Positions 52,961 to 61,654 of a stretch of DNA of 64,000 nucleotides are shown one piece after another. Numbering within the stretch: position 1 is the first letter of the stretch; every line of letters starts with the position of its first letter. The stretch is from Pseudomonas sp. PSKL.D1 (GTDB taxonomy: Bacteria > Pseudomonadota > Gammaproteobacteria > Pseudomonadales > Pseudomonadaceae), in assembly GCF_028898945.1 (NCBI RefSeq), contig NZ_CP118607.1, forward strand, positions 1,054,001 to 1,118,000, in the 5' to 3' direction. The notes under the pieces are model-generated. The model saw nothing but the letters and a program-made list of their open reading frames with translations. It was not told the origin of the DNA and made no database searches. Made by a program: the position numbers and the translations under genes.

Positions 52961-54835
52961 TCAAATTCGGAAACTTCCTACGAGCTGTTTCAACCGACCA
53001 GCCTGTTGTTCCAGGTCCGAGCACGCCCGCAGGGTGGCCTGCAGGTTTTCCACGCCCTCCTGGTTCAGCATGTTGATTTCACTGATGTCCATGTTGATCG
53101 AGTCGACCACGGCGGTCTGTTCTTCGGTGGCGGTGGCCACTGACTGGTTCATGCCGTCGATCTCGCCGATGCGTACGGTGACACTGTCCAGGCGTTCGCC
53201 GGCCTGGTTGGCGATCTGCATGCTGTCCTGGCTGTGGCGTTGGCTTTGGCTCATGGTGTCGACCGACTCCCGGGCGCCCACTTGCAGCTCCTCGATCATG
53301 CTTTGCACTTGCTGCGCCGATTCCTGGGTGCGATGTGCCAGGTTGCGCACTTCGTCGGCCACTACCGCGAAGCCGCGGCCTGCTTCGCCGGCGCGGGCGG
53401 CCTCGATTGCAGCGTTCAGCGCCAGCAGGTTGGTTTGCTGGGAAATACTGGTGATCACTTCGAGGATCTGGCCGATGTTCACGGTCTTGCTGTTGAGGGT
53501 CTCGATGTGCGCGCTGGAGCTGACGATCAGGTCAGACAAACGGTTCATGGCTTCGATGTTGCGCGTTACGACTTGTTGGCCTTCCTCGGCGAGCAGGCGC
53601 GCCGAGCTGGCGTGCTGGGATGCCTGGGCGGCGTTGCCGGCAATTTCCTGCGTGGCGGCGCCCAGTTCGTTGATGGCGGCGGCCACGCTGTTGGTGCGGT
53701 TGGCCTGTTCGTCGGAGTTGGCCATCGAAGAGTTCGATGCGCTGATCACCCGCAGGGCCACTTCATTGACGTGCTCGGTAGCCGAGGATACTTCGCGGAT
53801 AGAGCCGTGGATCCGCTCGACGAACCGGTTGAAGGCTTTGCCGAGAATGCCGAACTCATCGTGGTTGTGAATGTTCAGGCGTTTGGTCAGGTCGCCTTCG
53901 CCCTGCGCGATGTCTTCCATGGCGCGCGTCATGGTGTGCAGGGGCTGCATCAGCACGCGGATCAGCAGGCCGAGCAGGCCAATGATGATCACCACCGCCA
54001 CGGCTGTTGCGATCACTGCCGAAGTGCGGAAGGTGCTGAGCATGGCGAAGGCTTTGTCTTTGTCGACTGACAGGCCGATATACCAGTTGGCCGACGGCAG
54101 GCCTTTGATCGGGGTGAAGGTGAGCAGCCGCGTTTCGCCATTGACCTGCACTTCGGTCAATTCGCCGGACAGCTTCGGTGTGTGCTGCGGGAACTGGTCC
54201 GACAGCGACTTCATGACCAGGTCTTTGTCCGGGTGCACCAGGATCTTGCCTTGGTCGTTGACCAGGAAGGCATAGCCCATGCCGCCGAAGTTCAGCGAGT
54301 TGATGATCTGCACCAGGCCGTCGAGGGCAAGGTCTCCCCCCACCACGCCAACGCTGGGCGATACCTTGCCGAGGATACCGATGACCATCTTGTTGGTGGT
54401 CACGTCGATATAAGGCTCTGTCAGCATCACGCCCTGGGCATTCATGCCGTCTTTGTACCAAGGGCGGGTACGAGGGTCGTAGCCGTCAGGCATTTTCGAA
54501 TCGGGGCGTACGCTGAAGCTGCCGTCCACCTTGCCCAGGTACACCGTCAGGAAACTGGAAATCAGCGCGTTCTGCCCCATCAGTGTTTCGGCGTTGGCAG
54601 GCTGCTGGGCAATGTTTTGCGCCAGGTTTTCCACCAACTTGATGCGGCCATCAAACAGGTTGCGAATGTTGGTGGAAGTGGACTCGCCCATTTCCGCCAG
54701 ATAGTTCTCCAGGTTGTCGCGAATCGCATTACGCTGAAGATAGTCGTTATAGAGCGTGAACAGGCTGAAGGCGCCTATTACGATCAATGAGGCGGCCAAT
54801 AGAATCTTGTGGCTGAAGCGCAGGCTTTTGTTCAT
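52961..54835 (-). CDS. Methyl-accepting chemotaxis protein with amino-acid-type dCache domain (PctA/McpG-like)
   Basis: A 624-aa chemoreceptor: TM1 about 11-30, a dCache ligand domain about 35-275, TM2 about 283-305, HAMP, and a signalling domain whose hairpin tip is [31 protein letters not shown]. The distal pocket keeps the general amino-acid motif Y119, R124, W126, Y127 and D168 ([10 protein letters not shown] and GGD). P. aeruginosa pctA/pctB occupy this locus; the P. putida counterpart may be the GABA receptor McpG, whose pocket is a variant of the same motif. The start [10 protein letters not shown] at 54835 begins the membrane segment. Ligand identity is not settled by sequence. Confidence 0.9.
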   Translation of the reverse strand: MNKSLRFSHKILLAASLIVIGAFSLFTLYNDYLQRNAIRDNLENYLAEMGESTSTNIRNLFDGRIKLVENLAQNIAQQPANAETLMGQNALISSFLTVYLGKVDGSFSVRPDSKMPDGYDPRTRPWYKDGMNAQGVMLTEPYIDVTTNKMVIGILGKVSPSVGVVGGDLALDGLVQIINSLNFGGMGYAFLVNDQGKILVHPDKDLVMKSLSDQFPQHTPKLSGELTEVQVNGETRLLTFTPIKGLPSANWYIGLSVDKDKAFAMLSTFRTSAVIATAVAVVIIIGLLGLLIRVLMQPLHTMTRAMEDIAQGEGDLTKRLNIHNHDEFGILGKAFNRFVERIHGSIREVSSATEHVNEVALRVISASNSSMANSDEQANRTNSVAAAINELGAATQEIAGNAAQASQHASSARLLAEEGQQVVTRNIEAMNRLSDLIVSSSAHIETLNSKTVNIGQILEVITSISQQTNLLALNAAIEAARAGEAGRGFAVVADEVRNLAHRTQESAQQVQSMIEELQVGARESVDTMSQSQRHSQDSMQIANQAGERLDSVTVRIGEIDGMNQSVATATEEQTAVVDSINMDISEINMLNQEGVENLQATLRACSDLEQQAGRLKQLVGSFRI

Positions 54836-55001
54836 GGCGTAATCGTTTCCGCTAAGGTTTTTATCGGGCGTTCGCACCTATACAGCTGCAAAACAGTGCA
54901 ACAACCCGTAAGTCCCTTTTGGGTGTTCCTGTCTATCAAGGCGAGTATCTTCAGGAAGTATCGGCTGATAGGCGGTTTAGCTTGAGTAGAGGATTAAAGT
55001 G

Positions 55002-56477
55002 ATGTCGGAATCTTCGACCATAGTTGTAGGCGCTGGCACGGATGGCCAACCGGTGGGGCAGGCCATGCGCCTGGCCAACCGCCACGGTCTGGTGGCTGGC
55101 GCGACGGGCACCGGCAAGACCGTGACCTTGCAGCACCTGGCTGAAGTGTTCAGTGATGCCGGGGTGGCGGTTTTTGCAGCGGACGTCAAAGGTGACCTGT
55201 GCGGCTTGGGTGCGGCCGGGGCGCCGCAGGGCAAGGTGGCCGAGCGCATTGCCGGCATGCCTTGGCTGGGGCACCAACCAAAGGCTTACCCAGTGTCGCT
55301 GTGGGACGTTGCCGGCCAGTCCGGGCACCCTTTGCGCACAACGCTAAGCGAAATGGGCCCGCTGTTGCTGGGCAACCTGTTGGAATTGACGGACAGCCAG
55401 CAGGCGGCGCTGTATGCCGCTTTCAAGGTGGCGGATCGTGACGGGTTGCTGCTGCTTGATCTGAAAGACCTTAAGGCGCTGCTGGCGCACCTTAAAGACA
55501 ACCCGCAGTTACTCGGTGAAGACAGTGCATTGATGACCAGCGGCTCGACCCAAGCGCTGTTGCGCCGCCTGGCCACGCTGGAGCAGCAGGGTGCCGAGGC
55601 CTTGTTTGGTGAGCCCGCGCTGCAGCTGGAAGACTTGCTGCGCCCGGACAGCGATGGCCGCGGGCGCATCCACCTGCTTGATGCCAGCCGCTTGGTGCAT
55701 GACGCGCCGAAGGTCTACGCCACCTTCCTGTTGTGGCTGCTGGCTGAGCTGTTTGAGCAGTTGCCGGAGCGGGGTGATGCCGACAAGCCGGTGCTGGCCT
55801 TGTTCTTTGATGAGGCGCACTTGCTGTTCAATGGCACGCCAAAAGCCCTGCAGGACCGGCTGGAGCAGGTGGTGCGGCTGATTCGCTCCAAGGGTGTGGG
55901 CGTGTATTTCGTGACCCAGTCACCGGGTGATCTGCCTGATAGCGTGTTGGCCCAGCTGGGCCTGCGCATACAGCACGGGTTGCGGGCATTCACGGCCAAA
56001 GAGCAGAAATCGCTGCGTGCGGTGGCGGATGGCTTCCGGCCCAACCCGGCGTTCGATACCTTGGCGGTGTTGACCGAACTCGGCATCGGCGAGGCGCTGG
56101 TCGGTACGCTGGAAGAAAAAGGTACACCGGCGATGGTCCAGCGCGTGCTGATCGCGCCGCCACAATCGCGCATCGGGCCATTGAGTGCGGCCGAGCGGGC
56201 TGCCTTGATTGCGCGCTCGCCACTGGCGGGGCGTTATGACAAGCCGATTGATCGGGAATCCGCGTATGAAATGCTGACCCAGCGCAAGGGCGAGCCAGTC
56301 GAGCCGGTGCCGGTTCCGAAGGCAGATGAAGAGAGCTTGGCGGACAAGGCTGGGGAATTCTTGCAGAGCGCGGCGGGGCAGGCGATCAAATCGGCGGTGC
56401 GCCAGGCGGCCAATCAGTTGGGGCGGCAGTTGGTGCGCGGGTTGATGGGTTCGTTACTGGGCGGGAAGAAGCGGTAG
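55002..56477 (+). CDS. HerA-like ATPase (DUF853, helicase family)
   Basis: A 491-aa cytoplasmic P-loop ATPase of the HerA/FtsK group, DUF853 type (YjgR-like). Walker A is GATGTGKT at 33-40, with a following ADVKGDLCGLG (sensor region), Walker B ALFFDEAHLLF at about 263-273 and the YFVTQSPGDLPDSVLAQLGLRIQH motif. The C-terminal 70 residues are a linker with PVEPVPVPK and helical tail. Family members are presumed DNA translocases of unknown cellular role. A GTG lies immediately before the ATG at 55002. A separate promoter lies in the 166-bp divergent gap from the chemoreceptor. Confidence 0.88.
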   Translation: MSESSTIVVGAGTDGQPVGQAMRLANRHGLVAGATGTGKTVTLQHLAEVFSDAGVAVFAADVKGDLCGLGAAGAPQGKVAERIAGMPWLGHQPKAYPVSLWDVAGQSGHPLRTTLSEMGPLLLGNLLELTDSQQAALYAAFKVADRDGLLLLDLKDLKALLAHLKDNPQLLGEDSALMTSGSTQALLRRLATLEQQGAEALFGEPALQLEDLLRPDSDGRGRIHLLDASRLVHDAPKVYATFLLWLLAELFEQLPERGDADKPVLALFFDEAHLLFNGTPKALQDRLEQVVRLIRSKGVGVYFVTQSPGDLPDSVLAQLGLRIQHGLRAFTAKEQKSLRAVADGFRPNPAFDTLAVLTELGIGEALVGTLEEKGTPAMVQRVLIAPPQSRIGPLSAAERAALIARSPLAGRYDKPIDRESAYEMLTQRKGEPVEPVPVPKADEESLADKAGEFLQSAAGQAIKSAVRQAANQLGRQLVRGLMGSLLGGKKR

Positions 56478-56510
56478 TTGCCTTGTAGGAGCGAGTCGTC
56501 CTGTCGGGAT

Positions 56511-56540
56511 TAAAAAAGGCGCCGTGTAGGCGCCTTTCTT
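56511..56540. terminator. Bidirectional terminator between herA-like and pit genes
   Basis: AAAAAAGGCGCC and GGCGCCTTTCTT flank GTGTA. It separates convergent genes. Confidence 0.85.
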
Positions 56541-56542
56541 GT

Positions 56543-58015
56543 TTAGCCAATGAACTTGGACGCCAGCCAGAACAGGCCAGCCGCCAGGCCCATCGACGCA
56601 GGCAGGGTCAGCACCCAGGCCAGCAGGATGGTCTTCACCGTGCCGCCTTGCAGGCCGCTCTTGTTGGCGACCATGGTGCCGGCGACGCCGGACGACAGTA
56701 CATGGGTGGTCGACACCGGCAGGGCGAAGATGTTGGCCATGCCGATGGCGCACGCCGCGGTGATCTGCGCCGACATGCCCTGGGCATAGGTCATGCCCTG
56801 CTTGCCGATCTTCTCGCCAACTGTCAGCACTACGCGCTTCCAGCCCACCATGGTGCCCAGGCCCAAGGCCAGTGCAACGGCAACGATCACCCAGAACGGG
56901 GCGTACTCGGTGGTGGCGGTGAGGTCTTTGCGCAGCTTCTCTAGGTCAGCTTTTTCGCGGGCTTCAAGGCCAGGCAGCTTGCCGACTTTCTTGGCGGTAT
57001 CGTCCAGGCACAGCAGGTAGCGGCGTACTTCCACGCGCTTGTCGGCACTCAGGTCGCGGTAGTCGGTCACGCCCTGCAGCGAGGTTTGCAGTGCGGCGAT
57101 GGTCGGCTCGGTCTGGTGCGGGTTGCAGCTGAACTGTTCCGGCAGGTCGCTTGGCTGTGCCTTGCCCAGGGCCAGGAACTCGCCCAGGGTGGCGGCGTTG
57201 CGCTGGTAGAACTGGCTCAAGTGCGTGGTGGCGTCGCGGGTACGTTCGATCTGATAGGTGGTGCTGTTCAGGTCGAGTACGAACTTGGCCGGGACGATGC
57301 CGATCAGTACCAGCATGATCAGGCCGATGCCTTTCTGGCCATCGTTGGAGCCATGCACGAAGCTGACGCCCATGGCCGACATGACCAGTACCAGGCGGTT
57401 CCAGAAGGGCGGGTGCTTCTTGTCGTCAAGCTTGCGGCGCTGTTCAGGCGTTTTGTGCATCTTCGACAGCGGGCGCCACCATTTCAGGCCCAGCAGCACC
57501 AGGGCGGCAACTGCGAAGCCGGCCATTGGCGAGACCACCAGCGACATGGCGATGTCGATCGCCTTTTGCCAGTTGACGCCGTCACCCAGCGGGATGTCGT
57601 TGATCAGGGCATTGGCCAGGCCTACACCGAGGATCGAGCCGATCAGGGTGTGCGAGCTGGAGGCCGGAATGCCGAAGTACCAGGTGCCCAGGTTCCAGGT
57701 GATGGCTGCAGCCAGCAACGAGAAGACCATGGCCAGGCCGTGGCCGGTGTTCACGTTGATGAGCAGTTCAACCGGCAACAGGTGGACGATGGCATAGGCC
57801 ACGCCGACACCGCCGAGCAGTACGCCGAGGAAGTTGAACACCCCGGAGAAGAACACGGCCAAGTGCGGTGGCATGGCTTTGGTATAGATGACGGTGGCTA
57901 CCGCGTTGGCGGTGTCATGAAAGCCATTGATGAACTCGAAGGCGAGCACGAAGGTCAGGGCGAGCAGCAGGCTCACCAGTACCCAGGCATCCAGTCCGCT
58001 GAATAAATCGATCAT
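56543..58015 (-). CDS. pitA: Low-affinity inorganic phosphate transporter, Pit family
   Basis: A 490-aa proton/phosphate (metal-phosphate) symporter. The two inverted PiT signatures are visible: GFHDTANAVATVIYTKAM (about 31-48) and VHGSNDGQKGIGLIML (about 219-234), each with the conserved acidic residues. About ten membrane segments plus a long cytoplasmic loop (about 260-370) lie between the halves. PAG-type ends (VSTTHVLSSGVAGTMVANKSG) are family-typical. Monocistronic; the promoter must lie in the AT-rich 58016-58328 gap. Confidence 0.93.
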   Translation of the reverse strand: MIDLFSGLDAWVLVSLLLALTFVLAFEFINGFHDTANAVATVIYTKAMPPHLAVFFSGVFNFLGVLLGGVGVAYAIVHLLPVELLINVNTGHGLAMVFSLLAAAITWNLGTWYFGIPASSSHTLIGSILGVGLANALINDIPLGDGVNWQKAIDIAMSLVVSPMAGFAVAALVLLGLKWWRPLSKMHKTPEQRRKLDDKKHPPFWNRLVLVMSAMGVSFVHGSNDGQKGIGLIMLVLIGIVPAKFVLDLNSTTYQIERTRDATTHLSQFYQRNAATLGEFLALGKAQPSDLPEQFSCNPHQTEPTIAALQTSLQGVTDYRDLSADKRVEVRRYLLCLDDTAKKVGKLPGLEAREKADLEKLRKDLTATTEYAPFWVIVAVALALGLGTMVGWKRVVLTVGEKIGKQGMTYAQGMSAQITAACAIGMANIFALPVSTTHVLSSGVAGTMVANKSGLQGGTVKTILLAWVLTLPASMGLAAGLFWLASKFIG

Positions 58016-58328
58016 GAAGGTTGTCTGGCGGTCTTAGGGGGGGCGGATTATGCCAGAAAACCTTGGCAATCGATGCACCTGCTGCTGACCGATGGCAGCT
58101 TTGTGAGCAGCCTCTCAGGGCATCAGGGGAGTGGAAATGGGTAAAAAAGTTCCCTTAAAAATCACCAAAAAGCAGTAATTTCGTCAAAATGCTGAAATAA
58201 AGGCGATGCCTTTGTCATTCAAACGCTTGTATGAAATTTGTGTAATTCCATTTCATAGTCAGCCTGACGGTAACGATAAGCCGCGTCGGGGCGCCCGGCC
58301 CGCGACGCAAAGGCAGTGAATCGACGGC
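58016..58328. other. 313-bp AT-rich intergenic region upstream of pit
   Basis: No gene is evident. The first 100 bp are pit leader on the minus strand; 58139-58260 is strongly AT-rich (runs of A and T such as GTAAAAAAGTTCCC and TTTCGTCAAAATGC) and should hold the pit promoter. TTTGTCATTC followed by CTTGTATG loosely suggests a Pho box but the repeat spacing is wrong. The right end contains a GC hairpin GCGTCGGGGC...GCCCGCGACGC after the small gene. Confidence 0.6.
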
Positions 58329-58529
58329 TCAGGGTTCTTCGCCGCGCAATTCCTTTTCCATCTTTTCCAGTTCCTGGCTGAAGGCTTGATCCTGAACGGT
58401 GGCACGTTTGCGCCAGGGTTTGCGTTCCGGCTCGGGTTGGGCGGCATAAGTGGTGACTTCGCCACCGTAAACATCCTTGTAACGTTCAGCCTGGCGCTCG
58501 AGTTCCGCGCGCAGTTCGTCTTTCGTCAC
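58329..58529 (-). CDS. Small conserved charged protein (hypothetical)
   Basis: A 66-aa hydrophilic protein of unknown function, starting at GTG 58529 behind CAGGTACTACT. It is rich in Glu/Lys/Arg/Gln: an N-terminal helix [22 protein letters not shown], a middle linker [17 protein letters not shown] and a second helix [16 protein letters not shown]. Reminiscent of small conserved Pseudomonas proteins of undefined role, probably cytoplasmic. The in-frame ATG at 58604 has no spacing to a ribosome-binding site. An extended -10 promoter lies upstream. Confidence 0.65.
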   Translation of the reverse strand: MTKDELRAELERQAERYKDVYGGEVTTYAAQPEPERKPWRKRATVQDQAFSQELEKMEKELRGEEP

Positions 58530-58640
58530 AGTAGTACCTGAATGGGTTGTAATGGATCGGTGCAAGTTGCGTGCTGGAATTCGGAACAGTGTAGAGCCGG
58601 GCATCCTTTGCCGGATTATCGTTCCGGGCCAGCAAAACCG

Positions 58641-58649
58641 ATTATAGCA
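58641..58649 (-). promoter_or_regulatory. Extended -10 promoter of the small conserved gene
   Basis: On the minus strand TGCTATAAT gives a perfect -10 box with the TGN extension. TTGCCC at 58661-58666 is a weak -35. The leader to the GTG would be about 105 nt. Confidence 0.55.
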
Positions 58650-58752
58650 ATCGATAAATTGGGCAACCTTGTTATTTACCCAACCCTGACATCACTTGTC
58701 AAAGTTGCTGCAGGTGCAAAGTTCGACGTTGTTTCAGGAGGAAGGGGAGGGG

Positions 58753-58846
58753 AAATAAAACGGCCCCGCACTGGGCGAGGCCGCTGCCTGGGGACTTCTA
58801 CGGTGGGTACCTGACCAGTCTCTCCAAAGAAGCCACATGTGGCAGG
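58753..58846 (-). ncRNA. Candidate small RNA divergent from pcaR
   Basis: On the minus strand a strong intrinsic terminator, CGGCCTCGC-loop-GCGGGGCCG followed by TTTTATTT (58753-58783), is not explained by any gene ending there. About 60 nt upstream is a hairpin GCCACATGTGGC (58832-58843). Promoter-like TTGACC (58873-58878) and TATACC (58852-58857) or TACCTT (58850-58855) lie just before it. A transcript of about 90 nt is possible, with its promoter adjoining the PcaR operator. Name and function unknown. Confidence 0.4.
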
Positions 58847-58880
58847 AGAAAGGTATAAGTAAATTTGTCGGCGGTCAATT

Positions 58881-58912
58881 GCGATTATCGGCCGTTCGTT
58901 CGATAATCGCAC
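58881..58912. promoter_or_regulatory. PcaR operator at pcaR promoter (inverted repeat)
   Basis: GCGATTATCG (58881-58890) and CGATAATCGC (58901-58910) form a perfect 10-bp inverted repeat with 10-bp spacer. The right arm lies within the known 15-bp PcaR element GTTCGATAATCGCAC (58898-58912). It lies 28 bp before pcaR, consistent with autoregulation. Confidence 0.75.
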
Positions 58913-58939
58913 GAGCCAGCGATTTTTTTGAGGTGAGCG

Positions 58940-59815
58940 ATGAGCGATCAAAACCCGGCCCCTGAAACCGCCAACCCCGACGCAGCTCGGCCGAGTGCAC
59001 CTGCGTTGGCGCCGCCGATCGTGGCGTCGCCAGCCAAGCGCATTCAGGCTTTCACCGGTGACCCGGATTTCATGACGTCTCTGGCGCGTGGGCTGGCGGT
59101 GATCCAGGCATTTCAGGAGCGCAAGCGGCACCTGACCATCGCCCAGATCAGCCACCGGACCGAAATCCCCCGGGCTGCCGTTCGCCGCTGTCTGCATACG
59201 CTGATCAAGCTGGGTTACGCCACCACCGATGGGCGCACGTACTCGCTGCTGCCCAAAGTGTTGACCCTGGGCCACGCCTATCTGTCGTCCACGCCTCTGG
59301 CCGTTTCGGCTCAGCCTTATCTGGACCGCATCAGTGACCAGTTGCACGAAGCGGCCAACATGGCCACCCTCGAAGGGGACGACATTCTTTATATCGCCCG
59401 TTCTGCCACTGTCGAACGGCTGATTTCGGTCGACTTGTCGGTGGGCGGGCGGCTCCCGGCTTATTGCACATCGATGGGCCGCATTCTGCTGGCTGCCATG
59501 GACGACACCAGCTTGCGCGAGTACCTGGACCGTGCCGACCTCAAGGCACGCACCAGCCGTACCCTGCATGACGCCGATTCGTTGTTCGCCTGCATTCAGC
59601 AAGTGCGTGCGCAAGGCTGGTGCGTGGTGGACCAGGAGTTGGAGCAGGGCCTGCGCTCGATTGCCGTGCCGATCTACGATGCGTCAGGGCAGGTACTGGC
59701 GGCGTTGAACGTCAGTACGCACGTTGGCCGGGTGACCCGCAGTGAGTTGGAGCAGCGTTTCCTGCCCATTCTGTTGGCGGCCAGCCGAGACCTCTGCCAC
59801 CAGTTGTTTGGCTGA
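58940..59815 (+). CDS. pcaR: PcaR, IclR-family regulator of protocatechuate catabolism
   Basis: A 291-aa IclR-family regulator that activates pca genes in response to beta-ketoadipate and represses its own gene. An unusual 40-residue Pro/Ala-rich N-terminal extension precedes the HTH (about 45-105: SLARGLAVIQAFQERKRHLTIAQIS, PRAAVRRCLHTLIKLGYATT). The effector domain follows, with AYCTSMGRILLAAM and GWCVVDQELEQGLRSIAVPI. Full length as in P. putida PcaR. It heads the pca cluster, with its operator directly upstream. Confidence 0.95.
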   Translation: MSDQNPAPETANPDAARPSAPALAPPIVASPAKRIQAFTGDPDFMTSLARGLAVIQAFQERKRHLTIAQISHRTEIPRAAVRRCLHTLIKLGYATTDGRTYSLLPKVLTLGHAYLSSTPLAVSAQPYLDRISDQLHEAANMATLEGDDILYIARSATVERLISVDLSVGGRLPAYCTSMGRILLAAMDDTSLREYLDRADLKARTSRTLHDADSLFACIQQVRAQGWCVVDQELEQGLRSIAVPIYDASGQVLAALNVSTHVGRVTRSELEQRFLPILLAASRDLCHQLFG

Positions 59816-59851
59816 GACTTTGCACTGTTATCGGGCAGGGTGCCGAATCCT

Positions 59852-59866
59852 GTTCGATAAACGCAC
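59852..59866 (+). promoter_or_regulatory. PcaR-like operator upstream of pcaK
   Basis: GTTCGATAAACGCAC differs from the PcaR element GTTCGATAATCGCAC by one base. No second inverted arm is visible here, unlike the pcaR and pcaI sites. Confidence 0.6.
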
Positions 59867-59971
59867 AGTGTCGTTTCGGGCGAATTGCGCCACCCTGCGC
59901 TGCTGATTAATGTCTCTCGTAACGGTCGGCTTTGCCGACCGAACAAGAACAACATATAAGAGGCACGCATC

Positions 59972-60034
59972 ATGACCACTGCTCCCTCCCTGCTGCGGCC
60001 GCACCCGCACGCAGTACCGTTGTATCCAGGCTGA
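59972..60034 (+). CDS. Possible 20-codon leader peptide upstream of pcaK
   Basis: A short reading frame of 20 codons (MTTAPSLLRPHPHAVPLYPG) with AAGAGG 8-9 nt before its ATG, a better ribosome-binding site than that of pcaK itself. It is Pro/His-rich and ends 84 nt before the pcaK ATG. It could be a translated leader controlling pcaK expression, or chance. No function known. Confidence 0.35.
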   Translation: MTTAPSLLRPHPHAVPLYPG

Positions 60035-60118
60035 CCCCCGGCCGCACTCCAACTCCCCGAGCCTTTACCTGCCGTTGCGTGCAGTGGCTTGACCGTGCCT
60101 ATCACCTGGATAACAACA

Positions 60119-61462
60119 ATGAACAAACCGCAAACTGTCGGGAACAACCTCGACGTCCAGTCGTTCATCAATGAACAACCGCTTTCGCGTTATCAATGGC
60201 GCGTGGTGATTCTCTGCTTCCTGATTGTGTTCCTCGACGGCCTCGACACCGCCGCCATGGGCTTCATTGCGCCGGCCTTGTCCCAGGAATGGGGCATTGA
60301 TCGCGCAAGCCTTGGGCCGGTAATGAGTGCCGCGTTGATCGGTATGGTGTTTGGCGCCTTGGGTTCCGGGCCGTTGGCCGACCGTTTTGGTCGTAAAGGT
60401 GTACTGGTAGGGGCGGTACTGATATTCGGCGGTTTCAGCTTGGCGTCGGCTTATGCCACCAACGTCGATCAACTGCTGATTCTGCGCTTTCTGACGGGCC
60501 TGGGGCTGGGCGCCGGTATGCCCAACGCCACCACATTGCTGTCCGAATACACCCCCGAGCGCCTCAAGTCGCTGCTGGTGACCAGCATGTTCTGCGGCTT
60601 CAACCTGGGTATGGCCGGTGGCGGCTTTCTGTCTGCCAAGATGATCCCGGCCTATGGCTGGCACAGCCTGCTGGTGGTTGGTGGTGTGCTGCCACTGATG
60701 CTGGTGGTGGTGCTGATGATCTGGCTGCCGGAGTCCGCGCGCTTCCTGGTGGTGCGCAACCGGGGCACAGACAAGGTACGCAAGACCCTGGCCCCGATCG
60801 CCCCGGCCGTGGTGGCCCAGGCTGCCAGCTTCAGTGTGCCGGAGCAAAAGGCCGTGGCGGCCCGCAACGTGTTTGCGGTGATCTTCTCGGGCACCTACGG
60901 GCTGGGCACGGTGTTGCTGTGGCTGACCTACTTCATGGGCCTGGTCATCGTCTACCTGCTGACCAGCTGGCTGCCGACGCTGATGCGTGACAGCGGTGCG
61001 AGCATGGAGCAGGCCGCGTTCATCGGTGCGTTGTTCCAGTTTGGTGGTGTGCTCAGCGCGGTGGCGGTGGGGTGGGCCATGGACCGCTTCAACCCGCACA
61101 AGGTCATCGGCATTTTCTACTTGCTGGCCGGCGTCTTTGCCTACGCGGTCGGGCAAAGCCTGGGCAACATCACGCTGCTGGCGACACTGGTGCTGATTGC
61201 CGGTATGTGCGTGAACGGTGCGCAGTCGGCCATGCCGTCGCTGGCGGCGCGTTTCTACCCGACCCAAGGCCGTGCCACGGGCGTATCGTGGATGCTGGGC
61301 ATCGGCCGCTTCGGCGCGATTCTGGGTGCCTGGAGTGGCGCGACGTTGCTGGGCTTGGGCTGGAACTTCGAGCAGGTGCTGACGGCCTTGCTGGTGCCTG
61401 CGGCACTGGCGACGGTGGGCGTAATTGTGAAGGGGTTGGTCAGCCACGCGGATGCGACCTGA
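60119..61462 (+). CDS. pcaK: PcaK, 4-hydroxybenzoate/protocatechuate MFS permease
   Basis: A 447-aa inner-membrane aromatic acid/H+ symporter of the AAHS family, also needed for chemotaxis to 4-hydroxybenzoate in P. putida. There are 12 membrane segments; the TM1 aromatic-acid motif FLDGLDTAAMGFIAPAL (about 36-52) carries the conserved Asp residues, and loop 2-3 has GPLADRFGRKGVL (about 86-98). The start MNKPQTVGNNLDV at 60119 is chosen over 60089, which lacks family similarity; the ribosome-binding site is weak (CTGGATAACAAC). Confidence 0.93.
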   Translation: MNKPQTVGNNLDVQSFINEQPLSRYQWRVVILCFLIVFLDGLDTAAMGFIAPALSQEWGIDRASLGPVMSAALIGMVFGALGSGPLADRFGRKGVLVGAVLIFGGFSLASAYATNVDQLLILRFLTGLGLGAGMPNATTLLSEYTPERLKSLLVTSMFCGFNLGMAGGGFLSAKMIPAYGWHSLLVVGGVLPLMLVVVLMIWLPESARFLVVRNRGTDKVRKTLAPIAPAVVAQAASFSVPEQKAVAARNVFAVIFSGTYGLGTVLLWLTYFMGLVIVYLLTSWLPTLMRDSGASMEQAAFIGALFQFGGVLSAVAVGWAMDRFNPHKVIGIFYLLAGVFAYAVGQSLGNITLLATLVLIAGMCVNGAQSAMPSLAARFYPTQGRATGVSWMLGIGRFGAILGAWSGATLLGLGWNFEQVLTALLVPAALATVGVIVKGLVSHADAT

Positions 61463-61468
61463 GTAACC

Positions 61469-61528
61469 GGGGCCGCTTGGCGGCCCATTCAAGGCTAAAG
61501 CCTGCTGCCACAGGGGCTGCAGCCCCGA
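61469..61528. repeat. Degenerate REP-like sequence after pcaK
   Basis: GGGGCCGCTTGGCGGCCC followed by a decayed REP core (AAGGCTAAAGCCTGCTGCCACAGG) and GGGGCTGCAGCCCC. The outer palindromes could act as a 3'-end hairpin for pcaK. Confidence 0.5.
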
Positions 61529-61557
61529 TTTACACATGGATAGCTCAACAACAAATG

Positions 61558-61589
61558 GTTCGATAATCGCACGAATAGTCGATTATCGG
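61558..61589. promoter_or_regulatory. PcaR operator at pcaIJF promoter
   Basis: GTTCGATAATCGCAC (61558-61572) matches the PcaR element exactly, and CGATTATCGG (61580-61589) provides the inverted second half. Located 66-97 bp before pcaI, a site suited to activation of pcaIJF in the presence of beta-ketoadipate. Confidence 0.8.
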
Positions 61590-61654
61590 ATTGTAAGGCC
61601 ACCCGGGGCTCCTTAATCTGAGCTCACCGAAGCACCCTGACCAGGAGTCTCCAA

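Larger units (their letters stand above)
58530..58939. other. 410-bp regulatory intergenic region before pcaR
   Basis: This gap has no protein gene. From left to right it holds the leader and extended -10 promoter of the small 66-aa gene, a strong minus-strand terminator and a possible sRNA (58753-58846), and the PcaR operator region (58881-58912) preceding pcaR. Each is described as a separate entry. Confidence 0.7.
59816..60118. other. 303-bp leader region between pcaR and pcaK
   Basis: It contains a PcaR-like element at 59852-59866 and a short reading frame with a good ribosome-binding site at 59972-60034. I see no terminator after pcaR; readthrough from pcaR into pcaK is possible. Confidence 0.6.

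Noticed and set aside
58190..58245. Possible Pho box upstream of the pit phosphate transporter
   Set aside because: Only one TGTCAT half is intact, and the second half is at 15 instead of 11 bp; low-affinity Pit genes also need not be Pho-controlled.
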